Source of the DNA: Gavia stellata
Lineage: Eukaryota > Chordata > Aves > Gaviiformes > Gaviidae
Direction: 5' to 3'
DNA length: 64,000 bases
Assembly: GCF_030936135.1 (NCBI RefSeq)
Contig: NC_082617.1
Location: 5,438,475-5,502,474 of the forward strand
The notes beneath the pieces were generated by a model. The model made no database searches, was not told the origin of the DNA, and was given only the letters and a program-made list of their open reading frames with translations. The translations under genes were made by a program, and so were the position numbers. Shown piece after piece: positions 50,901-61,000 of this stretch. The number at the start of each line of letters is the position of its first letter. Within the stretch, counting starts at the first letter, position 1.

Positions 50901-51449
50901 GTTCAGTCTTGTGCTTTAGCAACTGGTATGGGGAAAAAACCAACAAAAAAGAGACCTTTTCACACTGAAGTGTTTGTTTGGAGTCTAGTAGATTAGAGGA
51001 TTAAACTCTTGATGAAGTCCCTCCTCCTATGGCTAAGTAGTACATGAAAGTAATTAAATCTGTTACATTTGAAAGCAAGTTTGAAATGGAAGACAGGCAG
51101 ACAGATTATACTTTATAGAGCAGATAACAAATCACCCAGGGGAGGACTGGCCCGTGCTAAGTCATGGTGAGCACTCTTTACCCCATGGAGTCCCTCAGCA
51201 AGCTAGACCTGCCCTGCCCCAAAATTTACCGTCTAGATGGGGTCACAATTGCCTACCAGTGTTCATATGAGCACAACAGCATGAATCAAAGGCTGCAAAA
51301 AGAACATAGTTTGGAACAAGTCGTTTCATTAAATTGCACTTGCTTCATTTCCTGAAGATATAGGTGTGTGGACGGCAGGCTTTTTTTCCTTATTTTAGCT
51401 GTAGCAAGCTGATAACCTCAGCCTGTGACACCACAGCCCCAAGCTTTGC
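47991..51449 (-). other. BRINP1: BRINP1 intron 2, part c
   Basis: No recognised exon, repeat family or RNA gene. A short T/G-rich stretch occurs near 48118-48140. Confidence 0.6.
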
Positions 51450-51560
51450 TCTTTACTTATCATGATTCATAGTTAACTCAGATGAAAAAACTGAGAAATG
51501 TGGACTTGAACCTTAATTTCTCATCTTACAGGCTAGGGTACCTGGCTACTGCTCTACTGG
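51450..51560 (-). repeat. MIR-like ancient SINE fragment
   Basis: AACTCAGATGAAAAAACTGA and GAAATGTGGACTTGAACC, then CAGGCTAGGGTACCTGGCTA, resemble the reverse-complement MIR body (ACAGATGAGGAAACTGAGG, GATTCGAACC, CAGGCAGTCTGGCT). Confidence 0.4.
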
Positions 51561-53379
51561 CAACTTAAGCACAACATTTGTCAATACTGGGAAAGTAAGT
51601 ATTGGAAATTTAGCCTTGATTGCCCTTTTTCTCAAAAAGCACAAAATTTTCTCCAACACAGCATGCAACCATGTTTCAAAACTTGAACTGCTATTAGAAA
51701 ATGGAGACATCACTCCCCTCTGGTCAGTTGTGCTAAACACTTGGCAAAGGCTCAAATTCACCGTGTCAGGAGGAAAAAGTGATGTTTAAATACAAAGCCC
51801 CTCCTGCCTCCAACACCCAGCTGTGCCCTCACGGCAGCCCTGGCAGAGCCACCCGGGCACAGCTACCAGGCTTGGGGGCTCAGCAAGAGCAGGTGGTGAT
51901 GAGAAAGCTGTCCCCTCTCCCCTGAGTCATTCTCAGCTGATGGAGTCAGTAGCGATCCTGTACAGCGGGTGCTGGTGGGCGGCTTGGATGCCTAAAGACA
52001 GCCAGTTGGCAAAGCCACCTGTTTGCATCAGGGGTCTCGTGCTGCAGGCCAGTTGAGGGGCTTTTGTCCAGGTTAAGTGAAGTCAAGGGGGTCCATACCC
52101 TTCCCTGTCAGGGAATATCCTTCAGATGGAAGGGTGTGCTCCAGGCTGCATGTAGAGAATATGTAGGGAAAACATGACGTGCAGAGGTGCAACGAGAGAG
52201 ATGGACCAACCACTGCTAGCTCCTGAAGTCATACCTAGATCCAACACATGGTCACCAGCCTCAGAATAACCCGGGAGATGTGATGAGGACTGGCAACCCT
52301 CATTACCCACGCCGCTGCAAGGTATCTTGCAGAACACGTTCATGAGTACACGGAGGAGGTATGAAAGTGCAAGTGAACAAAATCTGTTTTGCCATCAAAA
52401 AATAAACCCACCCTCCCCTCCCACACTGATCCTTGCTACTTTATTCCTATAGTGTTGTGACATTATTTCCTCCAAGCTGGTTTAGCAGAAAATGGTGGTT
52501 CCTACTCACACCCATTTCTGTACCTTCACCCTAAGAGCTGTGACTCAACATCCCTTTGGTTTCCAAGCTGCGCTGTTACATTCAGGCCACTCGACAAGTG
52601 TTGCTATTATAACAGTGACATGCAGCAAGCAGGGGTATACACATTGGCTATATGCAGAAACTGTCCTCTCTCAGTATAGGATTCAGATGGTAACTGGGCC
52701 TGAAGTTACCAGCAAAGGGCATAAGGTAGGAAGTGAAGGGCTAAAAAATTAGGCTACGGAGTATAGCTGCAGCAAAATTCAAGCCATGCATAATCAGAGA
52801 CATTTGTGTTTTGTTCAAGATTAAAAAACCACCTGTCCCAAAAAGCCTGTGACATTTCAGAATTACAGTAAAATTGAAGAAATTTTCTCAAGGAAAAAGG
52901 TGACCCATTTCCTCAGACTACATCCCTCTTTAGCAAAAAACTGAACACAAGCTGCGAGAAAGCCTTGAACATTCCCTGGTTGCTCCACAATCTCATTTCA
53001 ACAAAAATCAGTTTTGATGTATTTAATTTTCATTCCTAGTCATGCCATTTCAAACTCAGACATGTTTTGATGGAGGAAATAAAAAGACTACAATAGAATA
53101 AATATTCACAAACTCTTGAAGAAAGGCAATCTCTTTGCATGCTGCAAAGTGGCCTGCAATAAAAAGACAACCATGCTTTTTGTGCAACATTTCATAAAGG
53201 AAAAGCTATATTTTTGTCCTGTCCTATCCAGGGAACAGGGACTAGTGAATGCAAAATGCTTTTGTTTTCTGGGATCTGTTTGTGAAGCTTTGAAGCACTT
53301 GGTTATTCAGGCACATGCTTAGCAATTTCCCAGCCATGAGTCATGTTTCCTTTAGCTGTTATTTCTGACTTTGATACAT
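51561..53379 (-). other. BRINP1: BRINP1 intron 2, part d
   Basis: Nothing recognised beyond ordinary intron sequence. Confidence 0.6.
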
Positions 53380-53465
53380 GGATCTCCAAGCACTTTTAAA
53401 CAAATGTGTCACTGTAGATAGAGAAGCTAAGGCAGCAAGAGATGAACAACTTTTCCAAGGAAGAG
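53380..53465 (-). repeat. MIR/L2-tail-like ancient repeat fragment
   Basis: ATCTCCAAGCACTTTTAAAC, CACTGTAGATAGAGAAGCTA and AGGCAGCAAGAGATGAACAA, then TTTTCCAAGGAAG, follow the familiar reverse-complement order AAGCACTTTACA, TACAGATGGGGAAACTGAGG, AGAGAGATGAAGTGAC, TTGCCCAAGGTC. A plus-strand frame of 138 codons starts inside this relic, which argues against that frame being a gene. Confidence 0.5.
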
Positions 53466-54277
53466 ATCCAGCGTACAGCACAGCCACAAACAAAATGAAC
53501 CCAGATCTAGAGGCAGGCCAAAGTATTTCACCAGCAAGGACTAAAGCAGATGGTGGGGTCACGGCCAAATTTGCGGCCCCAGGCAGCTGCCCATTTTGCC
53601 TGTGCCAAGAAACACTCCTGCCCAGGGTCCTTGCTGCTGGCTCAGTGCTCAGTTCGGCAGGGTACGCTGCCCACATCATACTCGATAAGGCTAAGGGTGG
53701 TGGTGGCAACATGCAAACACAACCCTGCAACGGCCACAGAGAACAGAAGAAGGAGCAGAAGTACATGGCTATTAAAAATGGCCACTGCACGTAGGTTCCC
53801 CAATCCCAGCCCTTTGGGGAGGACATAAGAGCCATGTGCAAGCAGCGGAAAAACATGAAGTGGACTCATGCCACAGGGAGGGTGTTGGACCTGATCTATA
53901 GCAAAAGTGAGAGGGATCAAATGCACGCCCCTGGCATTTATCTTCTACAAGGTAATAGGACCCCAAAGGCTGTGAAATCAATCTAATGAAATGTAAACCA
54001 CTTCCTTCAGGAAGGTTATGTTGATTGCCGACTCTGTTGTGTTCAAATCAGCAAAGAACGTGCCAGATGATCTGGGAGAAATGGTTGAAGACCTCTAAGG
54101 CCTCCAGCAATGCTAGTCTGTACCTCTTTGAGTTGTGCCTGTCTGAATTCCTGTGATTTTATGAATATACCATAGCCAGGAGACTGTTTTAGTGTAAAAA
54201 GGATCACCAGAGTGCTTCCTTAGCTGACTGAGCCTCAAACACAACTAAAATAGCTAAGAGGGGTTGTTATACCCATG
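53466..54277 (-). other. BRINP1: BRINP1 intron 2, part e
   Basis: A GC-richer patch at about 53550-53930 leaves several frames open on both strands. None is recognisable as protein, and it merges with the flanking repeat relic. Confidence 0.5.
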
Positions 54278-54547
54278 CATAGGCATAGGACAAGAGAAAA
54301 TGGCCTCAAGTTGTGCCAGGGGAGGTTCAGGCTGGATATTAGGAAAAATTTGTTCACTGAGAGAGCAGTGAAACATTGGAACAGGCTGCCCAGGGAGGTG
54401 GTGGAGTCACCATCTCTGGAGGTGTTCAAGGAACGTGCAGACGTGGCACTGCAAGACATGGTTTAGTGGGCATGGTGGGGTTGGGTTGATGGTTGGACTT
54501 GATGACCTTACAGCTCTTTTCCAATCTTAATGATTCTGTGATTCTGT
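54278..54547 (+). mobile_element. CR1 LINE 3' end, 5'-truncated, bird type
   Basis: The segment reads as the standard CR1 tail: ATAGGACAAGAGAAAATGGC, CTCAAGTTGTGCCAGGGGAG, TTCAGGCTGGATATTAGGAA, GGAACAGGCTGCCCAGGGAG, GTTGGACTTGATGACCTTAC, and a terminal TGATTCTGTGATTCTGT made of the 8-base end repeat. The reverse-transcriptase C-terminus is still readable ([20 protein letters not shown], then [20 protein letters not shown]). CR1 copies are usually truncated at the 5' end, as here, and do not make long target duplications. It is much better preserved than the copy at 24690 and is the best evidence for a bird genome. It lies opposite to BRINP1. Confidence 0.92.
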
Positions 54548-57500
54548 AAAACCTGCAGCATGGTGGAGGGAATTCAGTGAAAGGGCAGTACATGCAAACT
54601 GCTGACTGCCCTGCAACACGCACAGAGCCATATAAGCACCTGTCAGCAAGAATCACTTAGTTCTGCTACAAAGGAAAATCCACTCACATGCTAAGGTCCA
54701 GATGTGGAATTCAGGTCCCGGAGAAGTTAAGAGCAAAACCTCCTCAACTTCAGTGCAGGCAGCATCCAGCCCCACGTGCAAAGGCAGTCTCAAAGCCCAG
54801 CAGGTCTCTGGGCTATAAGCATCAAAATTCAGGGTTCGGGACAGAGGGGTGGAGCTGAGCCCTGCTGCTAAGCAAAGCACAGGGTAAGGCCAGCTGTGAA
54901 GATTTATAGCCTCACCATTCAAGGTCTATTTAGGGGGAAAGAGAGGTCAGCTGTGTGGGGAGGGTTGGGGTTTTTGTAGTTGGTTTTTTTTTTATTTATT
55001 TTGGGGGGGGAGTGGTGTTTGGGGTTTTTTTGAGGGGGAGGTTTGGGTTTTTCTAAGTTTAATAGGGAGTGAAATAGAGGGTGAAGGGGGTTTTTCTTTA
55101 GTAACAGCTCTTACATCTCAGTTTTTCATTTTGGCTTGGCAGGTATTTGCTTTGTGCTTTTATCATGGCTTAGGAATCCTTTGCTGAGTCTGGGTGAGAG
55201 CTTCCACGAAGTTGGTTCTTCCCCTTTCACCTGCGCTGCTTTCGTTCATGATAGCTTTTTTGTTTGTGCTAAGTTAAAGTCAGGATCTCTCTGAGGCAAG
55301 GTACTGGAAACTTAGTCTGGGGGGATCAGATGCCACAGAAAAGCTAAGAAGATGACGTCCCCGCATGGCTTTTTCAGGGGATCAGGATGGGCAAAGTAAA
55401 AGCACCAGCTCCTATGCTAGCTAAACCCATACGTATGGCTGAATAAGGGATTATGTGCTATTGCACGTCTAAGCCTCTGCTCAGAAATAATGAACTGGAC
55501 CCCAGAATTTTGAAGCACATGCATATGTATATATTTATCTGCTGAATTAAACAACAATACCTGCAATGCTTTTTATTTGCTTTCTGGGTTTTGAGACTTA
55601 AAGACTCATATTTTCTGGCTTTTCTTTTCAATCCTAAAAGATAGCCTATTCTTGTTTTTTAAATGGAAGTTGTGAGTTATATAATAATATGACTCAAGCC
55701 TGGAGTACTTAAAGAAGACAGGAAAAAAGCTAGCACGAATCTCCCAACTCTCACAAATACTAGAGGAAAAAAAAATAAAAAAAAATACTCTGTGCAGTCT
55801 GATAGAGAACTGGTTCCAAAGTTTCCTGCTGCTGACTAGAAACCTCACAACTCTCAGTGCCCGAGCAGGTGCCAGGAAGAAGGGGGACAAGTCAAAGTCT
55901 GCCTCCTTGCCATGGGCTAGGTAGTTACCCCTGGGGTACAGCCCTACCATCTCCTGGGCTGGGGTGAACTGCCAGATTAGCTGACCTGCTGCTCAGGCCA
56001 GCAGGATGCTTTTCAGCACTCCCCTCCACGCCAAGGCACTCCGTTCCCTTCTTTCTCCTGCTCTTTGCTTCCCCTCTTTACGCTTCCCAGCCCTCCATTC
56101 TTTTTTCCTCTCTCCCAGCTGCTGCATTGTGCTGAGCAGTACAGATTTAGGGTCCTACAGACCATATTCTTGTGGCAGGATGTAGAGGCTGATCTAAACT
56201 TCAGCCTGTTCAGGGCAGGGGCTGTTGCATGCCTGATGGGGGGGAGAGAGGAGTCCTAAAACTGCCTATAGTGGGAGGAATCAATTATATGGCCCTGTGC
56301 AAGAGCATCACCCAGAGGCCTCCACAATAAGTGCATGTTTATCTCACTCAGATACTGTGTCTGCAGCAGACCTGTTTGTCCCTGCTCCTCCTCGTACTGT
56401 TACTGACAAAGCCCAGCTGCTGGCAAATCTGCTGATCTCTGGATATAAGAAGCAGCGACTCCATACTAAGGTGTCTTTTTGGAGCTCTGATATTGCTCCT
56501 GATTTAACTTACTGCCAACAGGAGATGTACTGGGTATTCCCACTTCCCTGAGCCTCATCCCCCTGCTTGCCCGTCTCCCCTTGCCCCACTTACCCCCGTG
56601 TTTGGAAGGGCAGGTAGTGGCTGTGTTTAAAGCCTCAATCTTCCCGGGCACTGAACCGTTACAAACAGCGCACTCATCAGCAGTGCCGAGTTTCACTGAC
56701 TGATTGTTTTCTGATTTTGTTTGGCATTTTATCCTGGCTGCATAGAAAACTTATTATAAAATCATGTTTGTGTTCCATAGATTATATCTGTGGCTCACTG
56801 CGGCGGGAGTACGAAGCATGACAGAGTCGGAGGGGCATGGCTGATGAAATCCCCTGCCAAGGTGACAGGGGCCACACTGCAGTGCAGTCACGGTGTTTGC
56901 AGAGATGAAAATAGGAGCCCCTTGATCAGCCCCAGGTTATCCTGGGGGTAGTTTAGCTGTTGCAATTCTCCTGACCAGATCCGTGCCACACGCAACAAAT
57001 AAATGTTCTGAACACAGATTAGTTTTCTATTAAATGACTGCAACAGTCTCTGCTGCTATTAAAAATCTGTTAGTTTTTCCCCTGGATAGCCCCAGGCTAG
57101 AGCCTGCCATCCAGTCACACCTGTATCAAGTCCAACAGCCTGTGGTAGAACTAGAGAGAATTATTATTTAGGTTTTCAGTTCTTGGATTCTGGGAGCAGC
57201 CAGGGTCTGGGAGATGCAGTCTGCAAAGAGACCGCCCGTACTATCCTAGAGGTTTAGGATCGTAATTTTTCAAACGGCAAAACGCTGTGCCTGGCAGAGT
57301 GGGAGATGGGATGCTGTGACCCTGGAGGGTCCTTTCAGTCCCTTGTTCCTTGGGTTGTGACACCAGATGCTAAAGCCTCTCTGTCCTTCCACTGTCTTCC
57401 ACGTAAGCCAAAAAAATGGTGTCCTGCAAGATCAGCAAGGCATGACAGCAGAAGGGACACTCTGCATTGTATATGCCACAAAAATAAAGCCAACCCTTTT

Positions 57501-57899
57501 CTAACCATGCTTTTTCCATCTTTCTCCTAGCTACATTTCCCGAACACCTCCCAGCAATGCACAGCGCAGTATGACTAGGATCTGACCGGTGGCATTCAGC
57601 CTTCCTTCCCTTGGCCTCTCTCCTGGGGCGAGCCAAACATCTGGACTAGCGTTTTGTCAACTACTTGACACAAACATTCTCAAAACAGGAAAGGTGTCCA
57701 CAGGACAAGGCCAAGTAGGAAAAGAGAGAAAGTATCACCTCTAGAGAAACAACGAGACACAGTTTGCTGGAGGGGTGGAAAAACGTTACAGCCTCCCACT
57801 CTCCAGAGTTGTTTCTGGTCTCTAAAACATGCATTTCAGGGGGGGTTTCCTCTCTTTCCCCCATCCCTGAGCACAGACAGGTCTGCTGGATTCTCATGC
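54548..57899 (-). other. BRINP1: BRINP1 intron 2, part f
   Basis: Contains a G/T-rich tract (54950-55095) and A-rich runs near 55766-55790. The rest shows no exon or named repeat. Confidence 0.6.
54950..55095 (+). repeat. G/T-rich tract with many G runs
   Basis: Units such as GGGGAGGG, TTGGGG, GGGGGGGG, TTTGGGG, GAGGGGGAGG and TTTGGG alternate with T runs. There are far more than four runs of three or more G on one strand in under 150 bases, enough for G-quadruplex formation in principle. Confidence 0.75.
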
Positions 57900-58095
57900 C
57901 CACTTCCACTGCTCATCTAAGAGCAATTCCGCCTCGTTCACACGTGGCAGGTGCTGGTGGTGCAAGAGGCTTCACATCAGTGGGGCTGGCCATCTGGAAC
58001 AACCTTCGTGTCTCTCTCCGTCTCATTGACTCTTTGTTCCATTTCAGTCTCAGCTGAAATTGTACCTTTTTTCTCTCCTCCCTTGCCTGTGACTC
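57900..58095 (+). mobile_element. Degenerate LINE fragment (CR1/L2-like ORF2 C-terminus)
   Basis: The plus strand reads RAIPPRSHVAGAGGARGF, then a Ser-Val-Gly-Leu-Ala-Ile stretch, WNNLRVSLRLIDSLFHF, and after a one-frame shift SQLKLYLFS. This follows the common C-terminal pattern of non-LTR retrotransposons (PPRSR...RAFSVAAPRLWNSLP, then LR..DSL..F, then SQLKTYLFS). The shift falls just before the tail. The element is not the young bird CR1 type and is probably an ancient amniote LINE. It cannot move. Confidence 0.6.
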
Positions 58096-61000
58096 TCTTA
58101 TTTAGTCCCTCATACTGTCTCTGCTGCTATTTATGATTTATTCTCTGTAACAGTCTTATTTGATCCTGCAAAAGGGTTGGGGAGATGGTTTCTGTGGACC
58201 ATGCTGTAGAAAGCAAAGGGATCCTGTAATTTACTCATCACAATGGAGCTGACTAAACAAGTCCCAGCATCGTGGGAGGTGGAAATCTCACACCGGCACC
58301 CAGGATTCTTTGCTGCCCAATGCAGACAGGAGCACAGTGTGAAATGGCCACAATGCCTTGGAGAAACTGTCAGGGAGATGCTCATGGGGACTTCTGGCTA
58401 AAGCAAGCAGCCTTCAGGATCAGACTGGGGGCTCCTCTCCTCGCAGTGAGCTCAGGGCATCACCTTACTCCCCAAGGACTGAATGCTCTTTCCTGGAGGA
58501 GCAGCTTGGGGTGTTACACGTGCCATCGTACAGTCTTCATCCAGGGTGGAGCACGCTCTCGAGAGCCCATAGGTCCTATGGTCTCACCGTTTCTGGAAAC
58601 TCTGGGATCTGCAGGAGTCAGATCAGCAAAACACGATGAGTCTGTGAGGCTTCTTCCTACATTGGGATTTTTTATCACGCGAACGCCACGCTGCAGCTGG
58701 TTCTGGGAAGGCCTCTGCCCACACACTAAATAAATTCTGGTGCGGTGCGCTGCTTCTCTATGGAAACCGTACCCTGAATTTCTCTCTATAGGATTTTTCT
58801 CATTTCAGGCTCCATAATAAATTAACGAGAAGATGTTTTCTTTACACCAACCATAGGAGAGACTCTTTTCTGTACTCGATTAATCTTTAGTGATCTATAT
58901 TAAATATTTATCTGAAGAAACGAGGCCTGTATTGCAGCAACATTTTCTATTATGAGACTTTATCATATCAAAAGATATTTTCCTGGTGCTGACTCCTTCG
59001 TATATACCCAGCCAGAATTTCCGATGGAAGGGCACCCTTTTTTTTTTTCTTTCTCTCCCGGTGACCTTTTTCCTCCATAACAAGCTGCTGATATGTTAGA
59101 ATTTACTGGGTGATAAACATTTTTTATCGAGTAGGAGGAAGCTGGGTGATTTGGCATCAGCTTCCCTAATAAAACCCAGGGGAGAGGCTGTGATGTTTGA
59201 CACCAATAAAGGCATAGAAGAAGTTGCAGCCTTCTGGGATGCTGGTCACGAATGACAAGGGGAGTCAGTGAGTGGCAGTCACGTAGCTTCGCTCTGCTGA
59301 GGCGCTGTTGGAAGGAGGCCAGCTTGCTGGCACGGGAGAGGGAGCTGGGAGGGACCTGGTAAAGGGCTCCTCTGTTCTTCCCCAGCATTACCGAAATGGT
59401 GTGATCTATCACATGGAGCAGTGAGCTGGGATTCCTAAACCCTCTTTTCCTGTAACGGGTAGGTGGAGAGGCACTAAACAGTTGACATACCTAAGAAGGG
59501 ACAAGGATGTTGATATTGGGTTCAGGCCCTGGTCCTACAAGAACATGAAGAATTCAGATCGTAGTTTGATCATGAATCAGTGGTTGAATTTTCCTACCTA
59601 AGACAGACCTGGCATTGGCTATAGATAAACAGAACTATAACTATTTTTCTTGAGGTAATGTCAAAAGGAAACCCAGATGCAGGACTCTGCTTGTGGTGCC
59701 AGGTGCTGAACAACAATGCAGCAAAAAAGATGGTGCGAGTTCACCAAGAGCTCACAACCTCATACGTCTCTGCCTCCCAAGGGAGCGGTGATTTAAACTG
59801 GTCAATAACTAACTCATTCCACAAAAGCCTGAATAAATCATGTGATGACTAGATATACACACATTATAAATGTTCAGTTCTGATAATATATGACTGAGCT
59901 GTTGTTTTGACAAATAGCTAGTGAATTATATATTTGATGAACTGCATAATATTTTACTAATGATTAATTTATTCATTCGAAACAAACAAACAAAACCAGC
60001 CTTTTCCTCAGCTATCATAAGGAGCCCTAAGTAATGGCTGCAAAGAGCTTTGAGATCCCTGGGTGAGCTGTGTCTGTTATTCCTCCTTTTATCATTGTGT
60101 ATTTCTAGTGATTTATTACCAGGGATAATAAATCCATGGCTTATGTTACAGACAGCCTCTTTTAAGATTGTGACAGATCCTGTTCAAAAGCTCCTGGTTG
60201 TATAATGCCCACTAAAATCTGCAGGAATTTGGCACTTAGGCAGTTAAGTACCCACACAAAGTGCTTAAATACCTTTCTTAAGTCTGGGCCAAGCTTATCT
60301 GAAGCATCGTCTGCTTCTCCGGTCTGGAGACAGAAGTGTTGTGGTTGGGGATAGTTTCGGTAGGGCTAGTTACTAAGGGACGGCAGTCTATAAGATTTAG
60401 TTGAGGATTGCCCTGGCTGTAGTTCTCCCTCTCCCTCACTCTTAATCCCATTCAGAAAAATAGTTTCTGTGAGTTCACGGAGAAGATAAAGGACCGAAGA
60501 GCAAGAGTGCTTCCTCAGAGCTTTTCTGCAAAGGCGGACTGATTGATTACAGATCGGATGCTGCTCCAACTTCCTTTGCTAAATGAAAAATTGAGAGCTC
60601 TTAAAAATTGAATAAAATATGCCGTTCTAAGAAGGATTTCCACTGGCATGAACACAATAGGAGGTAGTAGTGAGTTGCTCAATATTTCTGTGTGTATGGC
60701 TAATCCTTTACTACTCAGTCCCTTCGCACTGTCCCTGTGGCGCCTAATGATAACTCATCTGTAATTGGTCAGGGCTTCAGTTTTGTGTCTCCAGACAAAG
60801 CTTAAATCGCTCACATTTGGGAGAGCTCCCACTTCAGTTGCGGCTGGAGCTGTCCAGGAGATTATTCCTTTTTGTAGCTACTTTCAGGGCTGCAGAAATT
60901 GGCTTTGTTCCATGCTGGAAGAATCTGGAACAGCTTGTAATGTTTTCACTAGACATAATTTTGTCAAAATAGCTCATTTCTTACATCTCTCTCTTTTGCC

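Noticed and set aside
53378..53794. 138-codon plus-strand frame with opposite-strand 165-codon frame at 53359-53856
   Set aside because: The start lies in a MIR/L2-like relic and several frames on both strands are open at once, which indicates composition, not a gene.
57104..57135. Donor-like CAG|GTGTGA on the minus strand as a possible end of BRINP1 exon 2
   Set aside because: The upstream frame in the required phase has a stop within a few codons and does not read as BRINP1.
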